Source: Phosphoribacter sp037045045
Lineage (GTDB): Bacteria; Actinomycetota; Actinomycetes; Actinomycetales; Dermatophilaceae
Direction of reading: 5' to 3'
NCBI GenBank assembly: GCA_037045045.1
Contig: JBAOHL010000003.1
Span: 558,001 to 622,000, forward strand
Length of the DNA: 64,000 nucleotides
Both the position numbers and the translations under genes were made by a program. The notes beneath the pieces were generated by a model. That model saw only the letters and a program-made list of their open reading frames with translations, made no database searches and had not been told where the DNA came from. Every line of letters begins with the position of its first letter. The stretch's first letter is position 1. This document shows positions 16,934 through 25,203 of this stretch, piece by piece.

Positions 16934-17682
16934 GCCCGCTCCCGTGCGTCGGCGGAGAGCGCCTCCTGCTGCGCCGTGGTCAGCGCGGCACAGCCGGCCG
17001 TGGCGAGGTCGAGCATCGCGCCGAGCAGCGACCGGTCGAACGGCTCGCGTTCGGCAGTCCCCTGGACCTCGACGTACCGGCCGTCGCCGGTCATCACGAC
17101 GTTCATGTCGGTCTCGGCTCCGGCATCCTCGACGTAGTCGAGGTCGAGCACCGCCCGGCCCTCGACGACACCGACGGACACCGCGGCGACCGACCCGGTG
17201 AGCGGCTGGGCCCCGCGGGCAATCAGACCGCGCCGCCGAGCGTCCTCGACCGCGTCGGCGAGGGCGACGTACGCTCCGGTGATCGCCGCGGTTCGGGTCC
17301 CGCCGTCGGCCTGCAGGACGTCGCAGTCCAGCACGAGGGTGTTCTCACCCAACGCGGCGAGGTCGATGACAGCCCGCAACGACCGACCGACAAGGCGGGA
17401 GATCTCGTGGGTGCGCCCGCCGATGCGCCCCTTGACCGATTCGCGGTCCGAGCGAGTATTCGTCGCCCGTGGGAGCATCGCGTACTCCGCGGTGACCCAG
17501 CCCCGCCCCTGGCCCTTGAGCCACCGCGGCACGCCGGCGGTGAACGAGGCTGCGCACAACACGCGGGTCCGGCCGAACTCGACGAGCACGCTGCCCTCGG
17601 CGTGGTCGAGCCAATTGCGGGTGATCCGGATCTCGCGGGTCTGCTCGGGGCGGCGGCCGTCGTGGCGTCCGGACTCGGTCAT
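16930..17682 (-). CDS. rph: Ribonuclease PH
   Basis: The product is 250 residues, full length for the family. Motifs include EGSVLVEFGRTRVLCAASF, GWVTAEYAMLPRAT, RESVKGRIGGRTHEISRLVGRSLRAV and LDCDVLQADGGTRTAAITGA with the phosphate-binding Arg and catalytic Asp residues. It trims the 3' ends of tRNAs phosphorolytically. It overlaps rdgB by 4 bp and follows the MBL hydrolase after 114 bp. Confidence 0.98.
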   Translation of the reverse strand: MTESGRHDGRRPEQTREIRITRNWLDHAEGSVLVEFGRTRVLCAASFTAGVPRWLKGQGRGWVTAEYAMLPRATNTRSDRESVKGRIGGRTHEISRLVGRSLRAVIDLAALGENTLVLDCDVLQADGGTRTAAITGAYVALADAVEDARRRGLIARGAQPLTGSVAAVSVGVVEGRAVLDLDYVEDAGAETDMNVVMTGDGRYVEVQGTAEREPFDRSLLGAMLDLATAGCAALTTAQQEALSADARERA

Positions 17683-17796
17683 GGCTCACAGGGTATGCCG
17701 TGCCGTGAGGGCCTCGCGAGGCCCGCCAACCCAGCACGCCAAGCGCCCACGGGCCGCGCCCCGACGGCCCCCACGGCACTCGCCGGGTCGCTCGGG

Positions 17797-18558
17797 TCAC
17801 AGGATGTAGGTGCGCTCCGGGGCGACCACCTCGACGTCCGGCCACCCAGCGGCGGCCTGCGCGCGGCATACCTCCCGGTCGTTCCAGGTCGGCATGTGGG
17901 TGAGGACCAGCCGCTTGATCCCGCCGGCCGCCGTGGCGGCCTCGGCGACGCGTGAGCCGGTCATGTGGATGCCGCGTTCGGGGTCGCGCCCGTCGACGAA
18001 GGCGCAGTCGGCCAGGACGAGGTCGGCGTCGGCCATCAGCGGGACGAGCTGCGGGCAGATGTCGGTGTCGCCCGTGAACGCGACGACCTTGCCGTCGGCG
18101 GTGACGCGGTAGCCGTAGGCCTCGACCGGGTGTTCGACCCGGTGGGCGATCACCTCGAAGGGGCCGACGGTGAACCGCCGCCCGTCCGACACCGGCTCGA
18201 AGGTGAACTCGGCGTCCATCGGGATCTCACGGCCGTAGTAGGACAGGGACAGCCGCGCGGGCCAGTCCGACGGACCGTAGACGGTGATCGGCGGTGTGCC
18301 GACACCGTCGGGACGGTAGCGCTGCATGACGTAGAGACCGTTGAGGTCGAGGAAGTGGTCCGGATGCAGGTGGGTGATCAGTACGGCGTCGAGGTGGGCC
18401 GGATCGAGGTAGCGCTGCAGGACACCGAGCGAGCCGCTGCCGAGGTCCAGGACGATGGACCATTCCCGGCCCTGGTACTCGGCCCGCACGAGGTAGCAGG
18501 ATGCCGGCGAGTCCGGCCCGGGGAACGAGCCGGCGCAGCCGATGACGGTGAGTTTCAT
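17797..18558 (-). CDS. MBL-fold metal-dependent hydrolase
   Basis: The product is 253 residues. The ATG at 18558 overlaps the murI stop (ATGA), and the longer frame upstream lies within murI. The beta-lactamase metal motif is THLHPDHFLD, with further ligands in HRVEHPVEAYGY, AFTGDTDICP and LTHMPTWND. The protein begins MKLTVIGCAGSFPGPDSPASCYLV, as in actinobacterial murI-linked MBL hydrolases. Relatives include RNase Z-like enzymes and cyclic nucleotide phosphodiesterases; the substrate cannot be read from sequence. Conserved position between murI and rph suggests a housekeeping role. Confidence 0.92.
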   Translation of the reverse strand: MKLTVIGCAGSFPGPDSPASCYLVRAEYQGREWSIVLDLGSGSLGVLQRYLDPAHLDAVLITHLHPDHFLDLNGLYVMQRYRPDGVGTPPITVYGPSDWPARLSLSYYGREIPMDAEFTFEPVSDGRRFTVGPFEVIAHRVEHPVEAYGYRVTADGKVVAFTGDTDICPQLVPLMADADLVLADCAFVDGRDPERGIHMTGSRVAEAATAAGGIKRLVLTHMPTWNDREVCRAQAAAGWPDVEVVAPERTYIL

Positions 18559-19364
18559 CCTGGAGCCACATCCTCTCGATGTGCCTCGACGGCCGCCTCC
18601 GGACCGAGGAACCGCCGGGCCAAGCGGGTGAAAGTGAGCGGGTCGCCGGTCGTGACGAACTCGTGCCGCGGTGCCGGCACGGTGCGCTCTCGCAGCGCCC
18701 CCGAGTCGGCGAGCACCCGGAACAGGTCCTTGGCGGTCTCCTCCGCCGAGGACACCAGGGTCACTCCCTCGCCCATCACGTAGCCGATGACGCCGGTGAG
18801 CAGGGGGTAGTGCGTGCAACCGAGGATGACGGTGTCGACCTCCGCGACCTGCAGCGAGGCGAGGTACTCGCGGGCGACCGCGAAGACCTCCGGACCGGTC
18901 GTCACCCCGTCCTCGACGAACTCGACGAACCGCGGACACGGCACCGAGAGCACGGCGACGTGCGGCGCCGCCGCGAACGCGTCGAGGTAGGCCCGCGACT
19001 GGTGGGTGCCCTGGGTGCTGATGACCCCGACCCGGTCGTTGCGGGTGGCTCGCGCGGCCCGGCGCACCGCCGGTCGGATGACCTCGATCACCGGAACGGC
19101 ATACCGTTCCCGGGCGTCGTGCAAGACCGCGGCGCTGGCCGTGTTACACGCGATGACCAGCGCCTTGACCCCCCGGTCGACGAGCCGGTCGAGGCACTCG
19201 AGGGCGAACTCGCGGGTCTGGGCGATCGGCCGCGGACCGTACGGAGTGCGGGCGGTGTCGCCGAAGTAGACGATCGATTCGTGCGGCAATTGGTCGAGCA
19301 CCGCTCGGGCCACGGTGAGGCCACCGTAGCCCGAGTCGAAGATCCCGATGGGGGCCTCGGCCAC
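18555..19364 (-). CDS. murI: Glutamate racemase
   Basis: The product is 269 residues with a GTG start. It opens with PIGIFDSGYGGLTVARAV. The two catalytic cysteines lie in LVIACNTASAAVL and VILGCTHYPLL. FGDTARTPYGPRP binds substrate. It supplies D-glutamate for peptidoglycan precursors in the cytoplasm. The gene is followed by the overlapping MBL hydrolase gene. Confidence 0.98.
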   Translation of the reverse strand: MAEAPIGIFDSGYGGLTVARAVLDQLPHESIVYFGDTARTPYGPRPIAQTREFALECLDRLVDRGVKALVIACNTASAAVLHDARERYAVPVIEVIRPAVRRAARATRNDRVGVISTQGTHQSRAYLDAFAAAPHVAVLSVPCPRFVEFVEDGVTTGPEVFAVAREYLASLQVAEVDTVILGCTHYPLLTGVIGYVMGEGVTLVSSAEETAKDLFRVLADSGALRERTVPAPRHEFVTTGDPLTFTRLARRFLGPEAAVEAHREDVAPG

Positions 19365-19482
19365 GGGGCCAGGATATGGACGGAAGCCGGCATCGACCGC
19401 AACGGTGTGACGTCGGCTCAGTCACAGCCGCAGTGCGCCGGGCGGCCTGACACGCCAGTCCACCCGACCCCACAACCCGGAA

Positions 19483-20130
19483 TCAGCGGAACGAACGGCG
19501 TCCGAGCAAGGCCACCGTGAGCGATTCCTGCAGCCAGGTGAGGAACTCGTACACCGCCGCGGCATACGCCGCTGGACTGTCCGGTTCGGTGTCGACGAGT
19601 CGGGACAGCGCCGCGGCATCGGCCTCGGTGCGCACTCCCAGCCGTTCCCCGAGCAGCAGCCGGGTGTCCGTGAGGGCAACAGCGACGGCCTGCGCCTGCG
19701 CCTGGTCGAGCACGAGGCGCCCCTGCTCGTCGCCCGAACGCAGCGCCTCCATCGCGGCGGTCAGCGTCGCGTACTTGCGTTGACGCAACCCCTGTTCGGT
19801 GAGCCGGCGAAACTCCGCGGCCACCGCCGGGTCGCCCCGATAGGCGTCGGGCAGCAATCGATCGAGCGCCGGGTCACGAAGCGGCTGGGCCGCCGATTCC
19901 CCGTCGGCCAGGGCCGGACTCTGCGGCCAATCCGGCCGGGCGGCGGCCGGTGGCGGCCCGAACGCCCCGTCGATCTCGGCGATAAGGTCGTGGAACGGGT
20001 CGCCTGTTGGTGGCACCTCCGGCGCGAGCAGCGCGCGGGTCTGCTCCATCACGCCGGTGATGATCGCGATCTCGTCCGCTTCCAGGCGCGCGGCATACCG
20101 CTTGCCCTTGCGGGTGAACCCGTGTGCCAC
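19483..20130 (-). CDS. DUF2017 family protein
   Basis: The product is 215 residues. The GTG at 20130 overlaps the last base of the clpS stop, giving VAHGFTRKGKRYAARLEADE. The frame remains open upstream but that part is clpS in another frame. It is mostly helical: LEADEIAIITGVMEQTRALL at the start and YAAAVYEFLTWLQESLTVALL at the end match the actinobacterial DUF2017 family, which is nearly always encoded next to clpS. The function is unknown; a link to ClpS-ClpC substrate delivery is inferred from this synteny only. Confidence 0.88.
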   Translation of the reverse strand: MAHGFTRKGKRYAARLEADEIAIITGVMEQTRALLAPEVPPTGDPFHDLIAEIDGAFGPPPAAARPDWPQSPALADGESAAQPLRDPALDRLLPDAYRGDPAVAAEFRRLTEQGLRQRKYATLTAAMEALRSGDEQGRLVLDQAQAQAVAVALTDTRLLLGERLGVRTEADAAALSRLVDTEPDSPAAYAAAVYEFLTWLQESLTVALLGRRSFR

Positions 20131-20420
20131 TACTGGTCCTTCTCGTACGTCGCCCACAGCCCGAAACCCTGCAGCGCCTCGGCGTCGCGCTCCATCTGCT
20201 CGCGGGTGCCGTGCGAGACGACGGCCTTGCCGAGGGTGTGGACGTCCATCATGAGCTTCTCGGCCTTGCGCCGCGAGTAGCCGAAGTAGCTCTGGAAAAC
20301 GTAGGTCACGTACGACATGAGATTGACCGGGTCGTTCCACACCAAGGTCAACCACGGCACCGATGGCTCGAGTACCTCGACGGGGCCGACCTCGCGCTCC
20401 TTGACCGGCGCGGTGGACAT
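20130..20420 (-). CDS. clpS: ATP-dependent Clp protease adaptor ClpS
   Basis: The product is 96 residues starting MSTAPVKEREVG. The N-degron-binding core is WLTLVWNDPVNLMSYVTYVF with the conserved N-D-x-x-(N/T) segment. It continues with RRKAEKLMMDVHTLGKAVVSHG and GTREQMERDAEALQ. ClpS delivers N-end-rule substrates to ClpC/ClpA. The gene is divergent from pncB with 24 bp between starts, so the promoters must overlap one another or the coding ends. Confidence 0.97.
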   Translation of the reverse strand: MSTAPVKEREVGPVEVLEPSVPWLTLVWNDPVNLMSYVTYVFQSYFGYSRRKAEKLMMDVHTLGKAVVSHGTREQMERDAEALQGFGLWATYEKDQ

Positions 20421-20444
20421 GGCGACCACTCTAGGCTGTTGGCC

Positions 20445-21749
20445 GTGACCGGCATCGCCGCGGCAAGCACCGCGCTGCTCACCGACCACTACGAGCTGAC
20501 CATGCTGCAGGCGGCGTTGCGCAGCGGGGCCGGGCAACGACGCTGCGTCTTCGAGACGTTCACCCGCCGGCTGCCCGAGGGACGCCGGTATGCCGTGCTC
20601 GCCGGCACCGGGCGCGTGCTGGAGGCCGTGGACGCCTTCCGGTTCGGCGAGGCCGAGATCGAGGACCTGCGCCGGCGGCGGGTCGTCGACGACGCGACCT
20701 GCGACTGGCTCGCGGCCTACCGCTTCGGCGGGCAGATCAGCGGGTACGCCGAGGGCGAGGTGTACTTCCCAGGCTCTCCGGTGCTCGTCGTCGAGGCGTC
20801 CTTCGCCGAGGGGGTCGTGCTCGAGACCCTCGTCCTGTCGATCCTCAACCACGACAGCGCCATCGCCTCGGCCGCCTCTCGGATGACCTCTGCCGCGGGA
20901 GTGCGCCCGTGCATCGAGATGGGCTCGCGACGCACCCACGAGCAGGCCGCCGTGGCTGCGGCCCGGGCGGCGTACATCGGCGGGTTCGAGCGGACGAGCA
21001 ACCTCGAGGCGGGGCGTCGGTACGGAGTCCCGACGACAGGCACCGCGGCCCATGCCTTCACCCTCGCCCACGACTCCGAGGACGCAGCGTTCCGCGCCCA
21101 GCTCGAGGCGTTCGGGCCGCAGACGACGCTGCTCGTCGACACGTACGACGTGCCGGCGGCGGTGGCCGCCGCGGTCCGCCTGGCCGGCCCGCACCTCGGT
21201 GCGGTGCGCCTGGACTCGGGCGACCTGCTCGTGCAGGCCGCCGAGGTGCGGGCCCAACTCGACGGCCTCGGTGCCACGGGAACCCGGATCGTCGTCACGT
21301 CCGATCTCGACGAGCACGCCATCGCCGCGCTTGCCGCGGCTCCCGTCGATTCCTACGGGGTCGGCACGGCCCTCGTCACCGGGTCGGGAGCGCCAACCTC
21401 GGGCATGGTCTACAAGCTCGTCGCACGCGCCGACGACACCGGAGCGATGGTCCCGGTCGCCAAGCGCAGCGCGGACAAACGCTCGGTGGGAGGCCGCAAG
21501 TGGGCCCTACGCCGGATCGGGCCGGACGGTCGCGCCGAGGCCGAGATCGTCGGCATCGGCGAGCAACCGACCAACGACGGCAACGACCGACCGCTCATGG
21601 TCGCGCTCCTCCGGGACGGGCAAGTCGTCCACGGCGGCGACCTCGAGGACGCCCGGGCGCGTCACGAACGCGCCCGCGACGAACTGCCCCGAGCGGCCCG
21701 ACAGTTGCAGCGCGGCGAGGTGTGTATCCCGACGATCTACCAGGACTGA
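20445..21749 (+). CDS. pncB: Nicotinate phosphoribosyltransferase
   Basis: The product is 434 residues with a GTG start (TGIAAASTALLTDHYELTMLQ). The longer frame upstream crosses divergent clpS. Motifs are LTDHYELTM, SNLEAGRRYGVPTTGTAAHAF, VRLDSGDLLVQAAEVRAQLD and VGTALVTGSGAPTSGMVYKLV, covering the PRPP and nicotinate sites. It makes nicotinate mononucleotide in the NAD salvage pathway. The nicotinamidase gene pncA lies 0.6 kb downstream in the same operon, so the pair converts nicotinamide to NaMN. Confidence 0.97.
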   Translation: MTGIAAASTALLTDHYELTMLQAALRSGAGQRRCVFETFTRRLPEGRRYAVLAGTGRVLEAVDAFRFGEAEIEDLRRRRVVDDATCDWLAAYRFGGQISGYAEGEVYFPGSPVLVVEASFAEGVVLETLVLSILNHDSAIASAASRMTSAAGVRPCIEMGSRRTHEQAAVAAARAAYIGGFERTSNLEAGRRYGVPTTGTAAHAFTLAHDSEDAAFRAQLEAFGPQTTLLVDTYDVPAAVAAAVRLAGPHLGAVRLDSGDLLVQAAEVRAQLDGLGATGTRIVVTSDLDEHAIAALAAAPVDSYGVGTALVTGSGAPTSGMVYKLVARADDTGAMVPVAKRSADKRSVGGRKWALRRIGPDGRAEAEIVGIGEQPTNDGNDRPLMVALLRDGQVVHGGDLEDARARHERARDELPRAARQLQRGEVCIPTIYQD

Positions 21750-21777
21750 CCGCCGTCCGACAAGGAGCGCCGCACCC

Positions 21778-22395
21778 ATGACCCTCGAAGCCCTGGCCGT
21801 GCCGACCGACGGATCGATCTGGGAGAGCATGTTCGCCTTCCAGATCCCCCCGGCGGAGAAGGTCGTCCGGACGATCGTCGTCTACGCCGGAGTGGCCCTG
21901 CTGCTGCGCCTCGCCGGCAAACGCCAGCTCGCCCAACTCAACACCTTCGACCTCGTCGTGGCCCTGCTGCTGTCCAACGTCGTGCAGAACGCCATCATCG
22001 GCAACGACAACTCTCTCGTCGGCGGGCTGCTCGGCGCACTCGTCCTCGTGGCCGTCAATGCCGTCGTCGACCGTGTCTGCCTGGTGAGTCCGCAGGTCGA
22101 CCGGCTCTTCAACGGCATGGACACCGCGCTGATCACCGGCGGGCGCCTCGACCGGGCCAACCTGCGCCGAGTCGGGCTCACCGAGCACGAACTGCTCAGC
22201 GCAATCCGCCGCCAGGGCGCCGACGACTTCCGCGAGGTCCGGGCCGCCTCGATCTCCCCGGGCGGCAACATCGTCATGGAACTCGACCGGGACGAACAGA
22301 ACGCCAGCCGCGGTGAGCTCGCGGCCGCGATGGCCGCCCTGCATCGCCACATCGACGCACGCTTCGACGCTCTCGACCGGCCGCACGCGCGATGA
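21778..22395 (+). CDS. DUF421 (YetF-like) membrane protein
   Basis: The product is 205 residues. The ATG at 21778 has AAGGAG upstream. Three hydrophobic segments near the N-terminus (TIVVYAGVALLLRLAG, LVVALLLSNVVQNAII, LGALVLVAVNAVV) precede a soluble domain with RLDRANLRRVGLTEHELLSAIRRQG, as in the YetF/DUF421 family. The ATG of pncA overlaps its stop by 4 bp. The family function is unknown; location inside an NAD-salvage operon is notable. Confidence 0.88.
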   Translation: MTLEALAVPTDGSIWESMFAFQIPPAEKVVRTIVVYAGVALLLRLAGKRQLAQLNTFDLVVALLLSNVVQNAIIGNDNSLVGGLLGALVLVAVNAVVDRVCLVSPQVDRLFNGMDTALITGGRLDRANLRRVGLTEHELLSAIRRQGADDFREVRAASISPGGNIVMELDRDEQNASRGELAAAMAALHRHIDARFDALDRPHAR

Positions 22396-22994
22396 TCGGG
22401 CCCATGGCCTCCACGCCACGAGCCCTGCTCGTCGTCGACGTCCAGAACGACTTCTGCGAAGGCGGCTCGCTCGCCGTGACTGGGGGCGCTCGAGTCGCCG
22501 CCGACGTCACCCGCTGGATCGCCGACCACGGCCAGGGGTATGCCGCGCTCGTCGCCACGGCCGACTGGCACGAGGACCCCGGATCGCACTTCGCCGCGGA
22601 ACCCGACTACGTCGACACCTGGCCACCGCACTGCGTGGCCGGCAGCCCCGGAGCGGCGTTCCATCCTGCCGTCGCGGTGGCGCTGGAGGGCGCTGACGCC
22701 GTGGTCCGCAAGGGCCAGCGCGCCGCGGCATACAGCGGTTTCGAGGGCTATGCCGAGGACGGCAGCGACCTTCGGCAGTGGCTGGCCGGGCGCCGCGTCA
22801 GTGCCGTCGATGTCGTCGGGATCGCCACGGACCACTGCGTGCGGGCCACCGCTCTCGACGCCGCGGCGGCGGGACTACACACCCGGGTGCTGCTCGGCCT
22901 CACCGTCGGAGTTGCCGCGGACACGACCGCCCGCGCCCTGCGGGAGTTGCAGGACGCGGGCGTCGAACTCGTCGGGTCGCTCCTGGTGGACTAG
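22392..22994 (+). CDS. pncA: Nicotinamidase (isochorismatase-fold)
   Basis: The product is 200 residues. The first ATG (22392) overlaps the DUF421 stop; a second ATG at 22404 is the alternative start. The catalytic Asp16 lies in LLVVDVQNDF, the Lys in VVRKGQRAAAYSGFEG and the Cys in GIATDHCVRATALDA. The metal-binding DWHEDPGSHF is present. It deamidates nicotinamide to nicotinate, which pncB then uses. It converges with hmgA with only 4 bp between the stops. Confidence 0.95.
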   Translation: MIGPMASTPRALLVVDVQNDFCEGGSLAVTGGARVAADVTRWIADHGQGYAALVATADWHEDPGSHFAAEPDYVDTWPPHCVAGSPGAAFHPAVAVALEGADAVVRKGQRAAAYSGFEGYAEDGSDLRQWLAGRRVSAVDVVGIATDHCVRATALDAAAAGLHTRVLLGLTVGVAADTTARALRELQDAGVELVGSLLVD

Positions 22995-22998
22995 GCGG

Positions 22999-24270
22999 CT
23001 AACGGCGCTGCGCCGCGGTCAACCACGAGTGCGGGTATGCCGGGTCGTCGACCGCGCGGGCCGCCTCGCCGAGCATCAAAGGCTGGAACGTGTCGACCAT
23101 GACGGCCGTCTCGTCGAAGCGGTCCAGGCCGATGGAGTTCTCCATGGCGCCGGGTTGCGGGCCGTGGGCGTGCGCGGCCGGGTGCAGCGAGACCGAACCC
23201 TTGGCGATGCCCGACCCCTTGCGGGCCTCGTAGTCGCCGTCGGCGTAGAACATGATCTCGTCGCTGTCGACGTTCGAGTGGTAGTACGGCACGGGAATGG
23301 CCAGCGGGTGGTAGTCGACCTTGCGCGGGACGAAGTTGCATACGACGAGGTTGCTCGCCTCGAACACCTGGTGGGTCGGCGGCGGCTGGTGCACCCGCCC
23401 GGTGAGCGGCTCGTAGTCGGCGATGTTGAAGACGTAGGGGTAGAGGCACCCGTCCCAGCCGACGACGTCGAGGGGGTGGAACGGCAGGGTGTGGATCGTG
23501 CCGACGACCCCGTGGGGACCGCCCCGGTGCTTGATGTAGACCTCGGTCGTCTCGTCCGCCTTCGCGCCGACGTCCTCGGCGAGCAGCGGGCCGTCCGGGA
23601 GCCGGAAGTCCCGCTCGCAGAACGGCGAGTGCTCCAGCAGTTGGCCGAACTTGCTCAGATAGCGCCGCGGGGGCGTGACGTGGCTGTTCGTCTCGACGGC
23701 GAACAACCGCAGCGGGTCGCGGGGCGAACGCCTGGGCACCCAGCGGTGGGTCGTCGCCCGAGGCATGACGACGTAGTCCCCTTGGCCGACCTCGAAGGAG
23801 CCGAACACCGTCTCGACGCGGGCCTTGCCTCGCTCGACGTAGACGAGTTCGTCGCCGATGCCGTTGCGGTACCAGGGACTGGCCTTGCCGGCCACGACGT
23901 ACAGCAGCCGGCAGTCGGAATTGCCGACGACGAGGCGCCGGCCGGTAACGGCGTCGGTCTGGCCGATCTGCTTCGGCCCGAACAAGTCGTGGAGTTTGAA
24001 GTGCAGCGGCAGCAGCGGGTGGTTAGGCGTGAGCGACATGTCGCCGAGGTCCCACACCTGCGCCTCGAGGACCGGCGAGGGCATGTACCGGTGGTAGAGC
24101 AGCGAGGAGTCCGAGGAGAAGCCCTCCTCCCCCATGAGCTCTTCGTAGTAGAGCTCGCCGCCCCTGCGGCGGTGCTGGGTATGCCGCTTCGGCGGGACGC
24201 TGCCCAACGACAGGTAGTGCGCCACGTTCTCCTCCAGATGGGTGTGACCGGATCGCCCGGTTCTCGCCAT
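22999..24270 (-). CDS. hmgA: Homogentisate 1,2-dioxygenase
   Basis: The product is 423 residues from ATG 24270 (MARTGRSGHTHLEENVAHYL). A 22-residue in-frame upstream extension would overlay the palindromic promoter and is rejected. Cupin-type Fe(II) ligands lie in HPLDVVGWDGCLYPYVFNIADYEPLTGRVHQPPP and in FYADGDYEARKG to HPAAHAHGPQPGAMENS. The enzyme opens the homogentisate ring to maleylacetoacetate, a step of tyrosine and phenylalanine breakdown. It is divergent from the unknown gene plus fahA across a 59-bp promoter region with palindromes. Confidence 0.95.
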   Translation of the reverse strand: MARTGRSGHTHLEENVAHYLSLGSVPPKRHTQHRRRGGELYYEELMGEEGFSSDSSLLYHRYMPSPVLEAQVWDLGDMSLTPNHPLLPLHFKLHDLFGPKQIGQTDAVTGRRLVVGNSDCRLLYVVAGKASPWYRNGIGDELVYVERGKARVETVFGSFEVGQGDYVVMPRATTHRWVPRRSPRDPLRLFAVETNSHVTPPRRYLSKFGQLLEHSPFCERDFRLPDGPLLAEDVGAKADETTEVYIKHRGGPHGVVGTIHTLPFHPLDVVGWDGCLYPYVFNIADYEPLTGRVHQPPPTHQVFEASNLVVCNFVPRKVDYHPLAIPVPYYHSNVDSDEIMFYADGDYEARKGSGIAKGSVSLHPAAHAHGPQPGAMENSIGLDRFDETAVMVDTFQPLMLGEAARAVDDPAYPHSWLTAAQRR

Positions 24271-24271
24271 G

Positions 24272-24324
24272 CGTCCGATAATCGGACGTAGTTGTATCGT
24301 TTCCGATAGGGTCATGTATCGTTC
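24272..24324. promoter_or_regulatory. Palindromic operator candidates between hmgA and the unknown/fahA genes
   Basis: A perfect 17-bp palindrome (CGTCCGAT-A-ATCGGACG, 24272-24288) begins one base upstream of the hmgA start. A second, shorter inverted repeat (TATCG-TTTC-CGATA, 24295-24308) follows, and TGTATCGTT is repeated directly at 24294 and 24316, 22 bp apart (two helical turns). The shared half-site is TCCGAT or TATCG. The spacing allows one regulator to cover both divergent promoters. The IclR-type gene at 26523-27191 is the obvious candidate binder. Confidence 0.7.
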
Positions 24325-24329
24325 GGCCC

Positions 24330-25199
24330 ATGTCAAGTGGGGCCGCCGGCAACCTGGCCACCGTAGCCCTCTTCACCGGGCTCATCGACGACGCCGCGGT
24401 GTTCCCGCCCGGCAACAGCCCCCTGCCAGTTGCCGTCGCCGATCACCAGGACCGCCATGCGGAGCCGTTCGCGCGGTACGTCGGCCCCCTGCTCGTCCCC
24501 GCCCCGGCCGCTGTCGAAGCCGCCGACCTCGCCGGCGGGCGCCCGATCCGTCTCGGCCTCATCGTGCGACCCGGTTCGCCGCTGGAACCGCTCGGCCAGG
24601 CGCTCGAGGCCCTTACCGGCCGCGACCACCTCACCGTCGCCGGCATCGAGGTCGGGTGGTCGCCGACGTGGACCGACCTGCTCGAGCACAGCCTGCCCAC
24701 GACCGTCGAGATCCCCCGCGTCGTGTTCGACGCCGCCCTCGACGACGTCGCCGCGGCATACCACCGGGGTGCCCGCGTGCAGGCGAAGTTCCGCACCGGG
24801 GCCACCCCGGTCTGGGCCTGGCCCGGTGAGGCCGAGCTCGCGGCGTTCCTCGTGGGGTGCTCCGAGCGTGGTATGCCGTTCAAGCTCACCGGCGGCCTAC
24901 ACCACGCGGTGCGCGCCGAACACGGCACGACGGCCGAGCCGGACCCGCAGCACGGCCTGCTCAACGTCGTCCTCGCCGTGCGTGACGCGCTCGACGGAGC
25001 CGAGGCCGAGGCCGTCGCGGCCCGGCTCGGAGAGCGGGATGCCGCCGCCCTCGCCGCGGCCACCATCGCCCTCACCACCACGGACGTCGCCGAGCTGCGG
25101 GCGAGCTTCACGGCATACGGCTGCTGCACCGTGACCGACCCGATCGGCGAGCTCGCCGAGCTGCACGTGCTCGATCCGACCGCATCTCAAGGAGACTGA
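24330..25199 (+). CDS. Conserved protein of unknown function in the homogentisate cluster
   Basis: The product is 289 residues. It begins MSSGAAGNLATVALFTGLID and has no signal peptide or membrane segment. IDDAAVFPPGNSPL near the N-terminus and VQAKFRTGATPVWAWP plus MPFKLTGGLHHAVR in the last third look like conserved, active-site-like motifs in an alpha/beta, barrel-like pattern. I do not recognise a characterised family. Its stop is 4 bp before the fahA ATG and it is divergent from hmgA, so it is almost certainly part of the homogentisate operon. A glutathione-dependent maleylacetoacetate isomerase would be expected here and is absent. Whether this protein does that isomerisation is speculation. 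Confidence 0.6.
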   Translation: MSSGAAGNLATVALFTGLIDDAAVFPPGNSPLPVAVADHQDRHAEPFARYVGPLLVPAPAAVEAADLAGGRPIRLGLIVRPGSPLEPLGQALEALTGRDHLTVAGIEVGWSPTWTDLLEHSLPTTVEIPRVVFDAALDDVAAAYHRGARVQAKFRTGATPVWAWPGEAELAAFLVGCSERGMPFKLTGGLHHAVRAEHGTTAEPDPQHGLLNVVLAVRDALDGAEAEAVAARLGERDAAALAAATIALTTTDVAELRASFTAYGCCTVTDPIGELAELHVLDPTASQGD

Positions 25200-25203
25200 C
25201 CGT

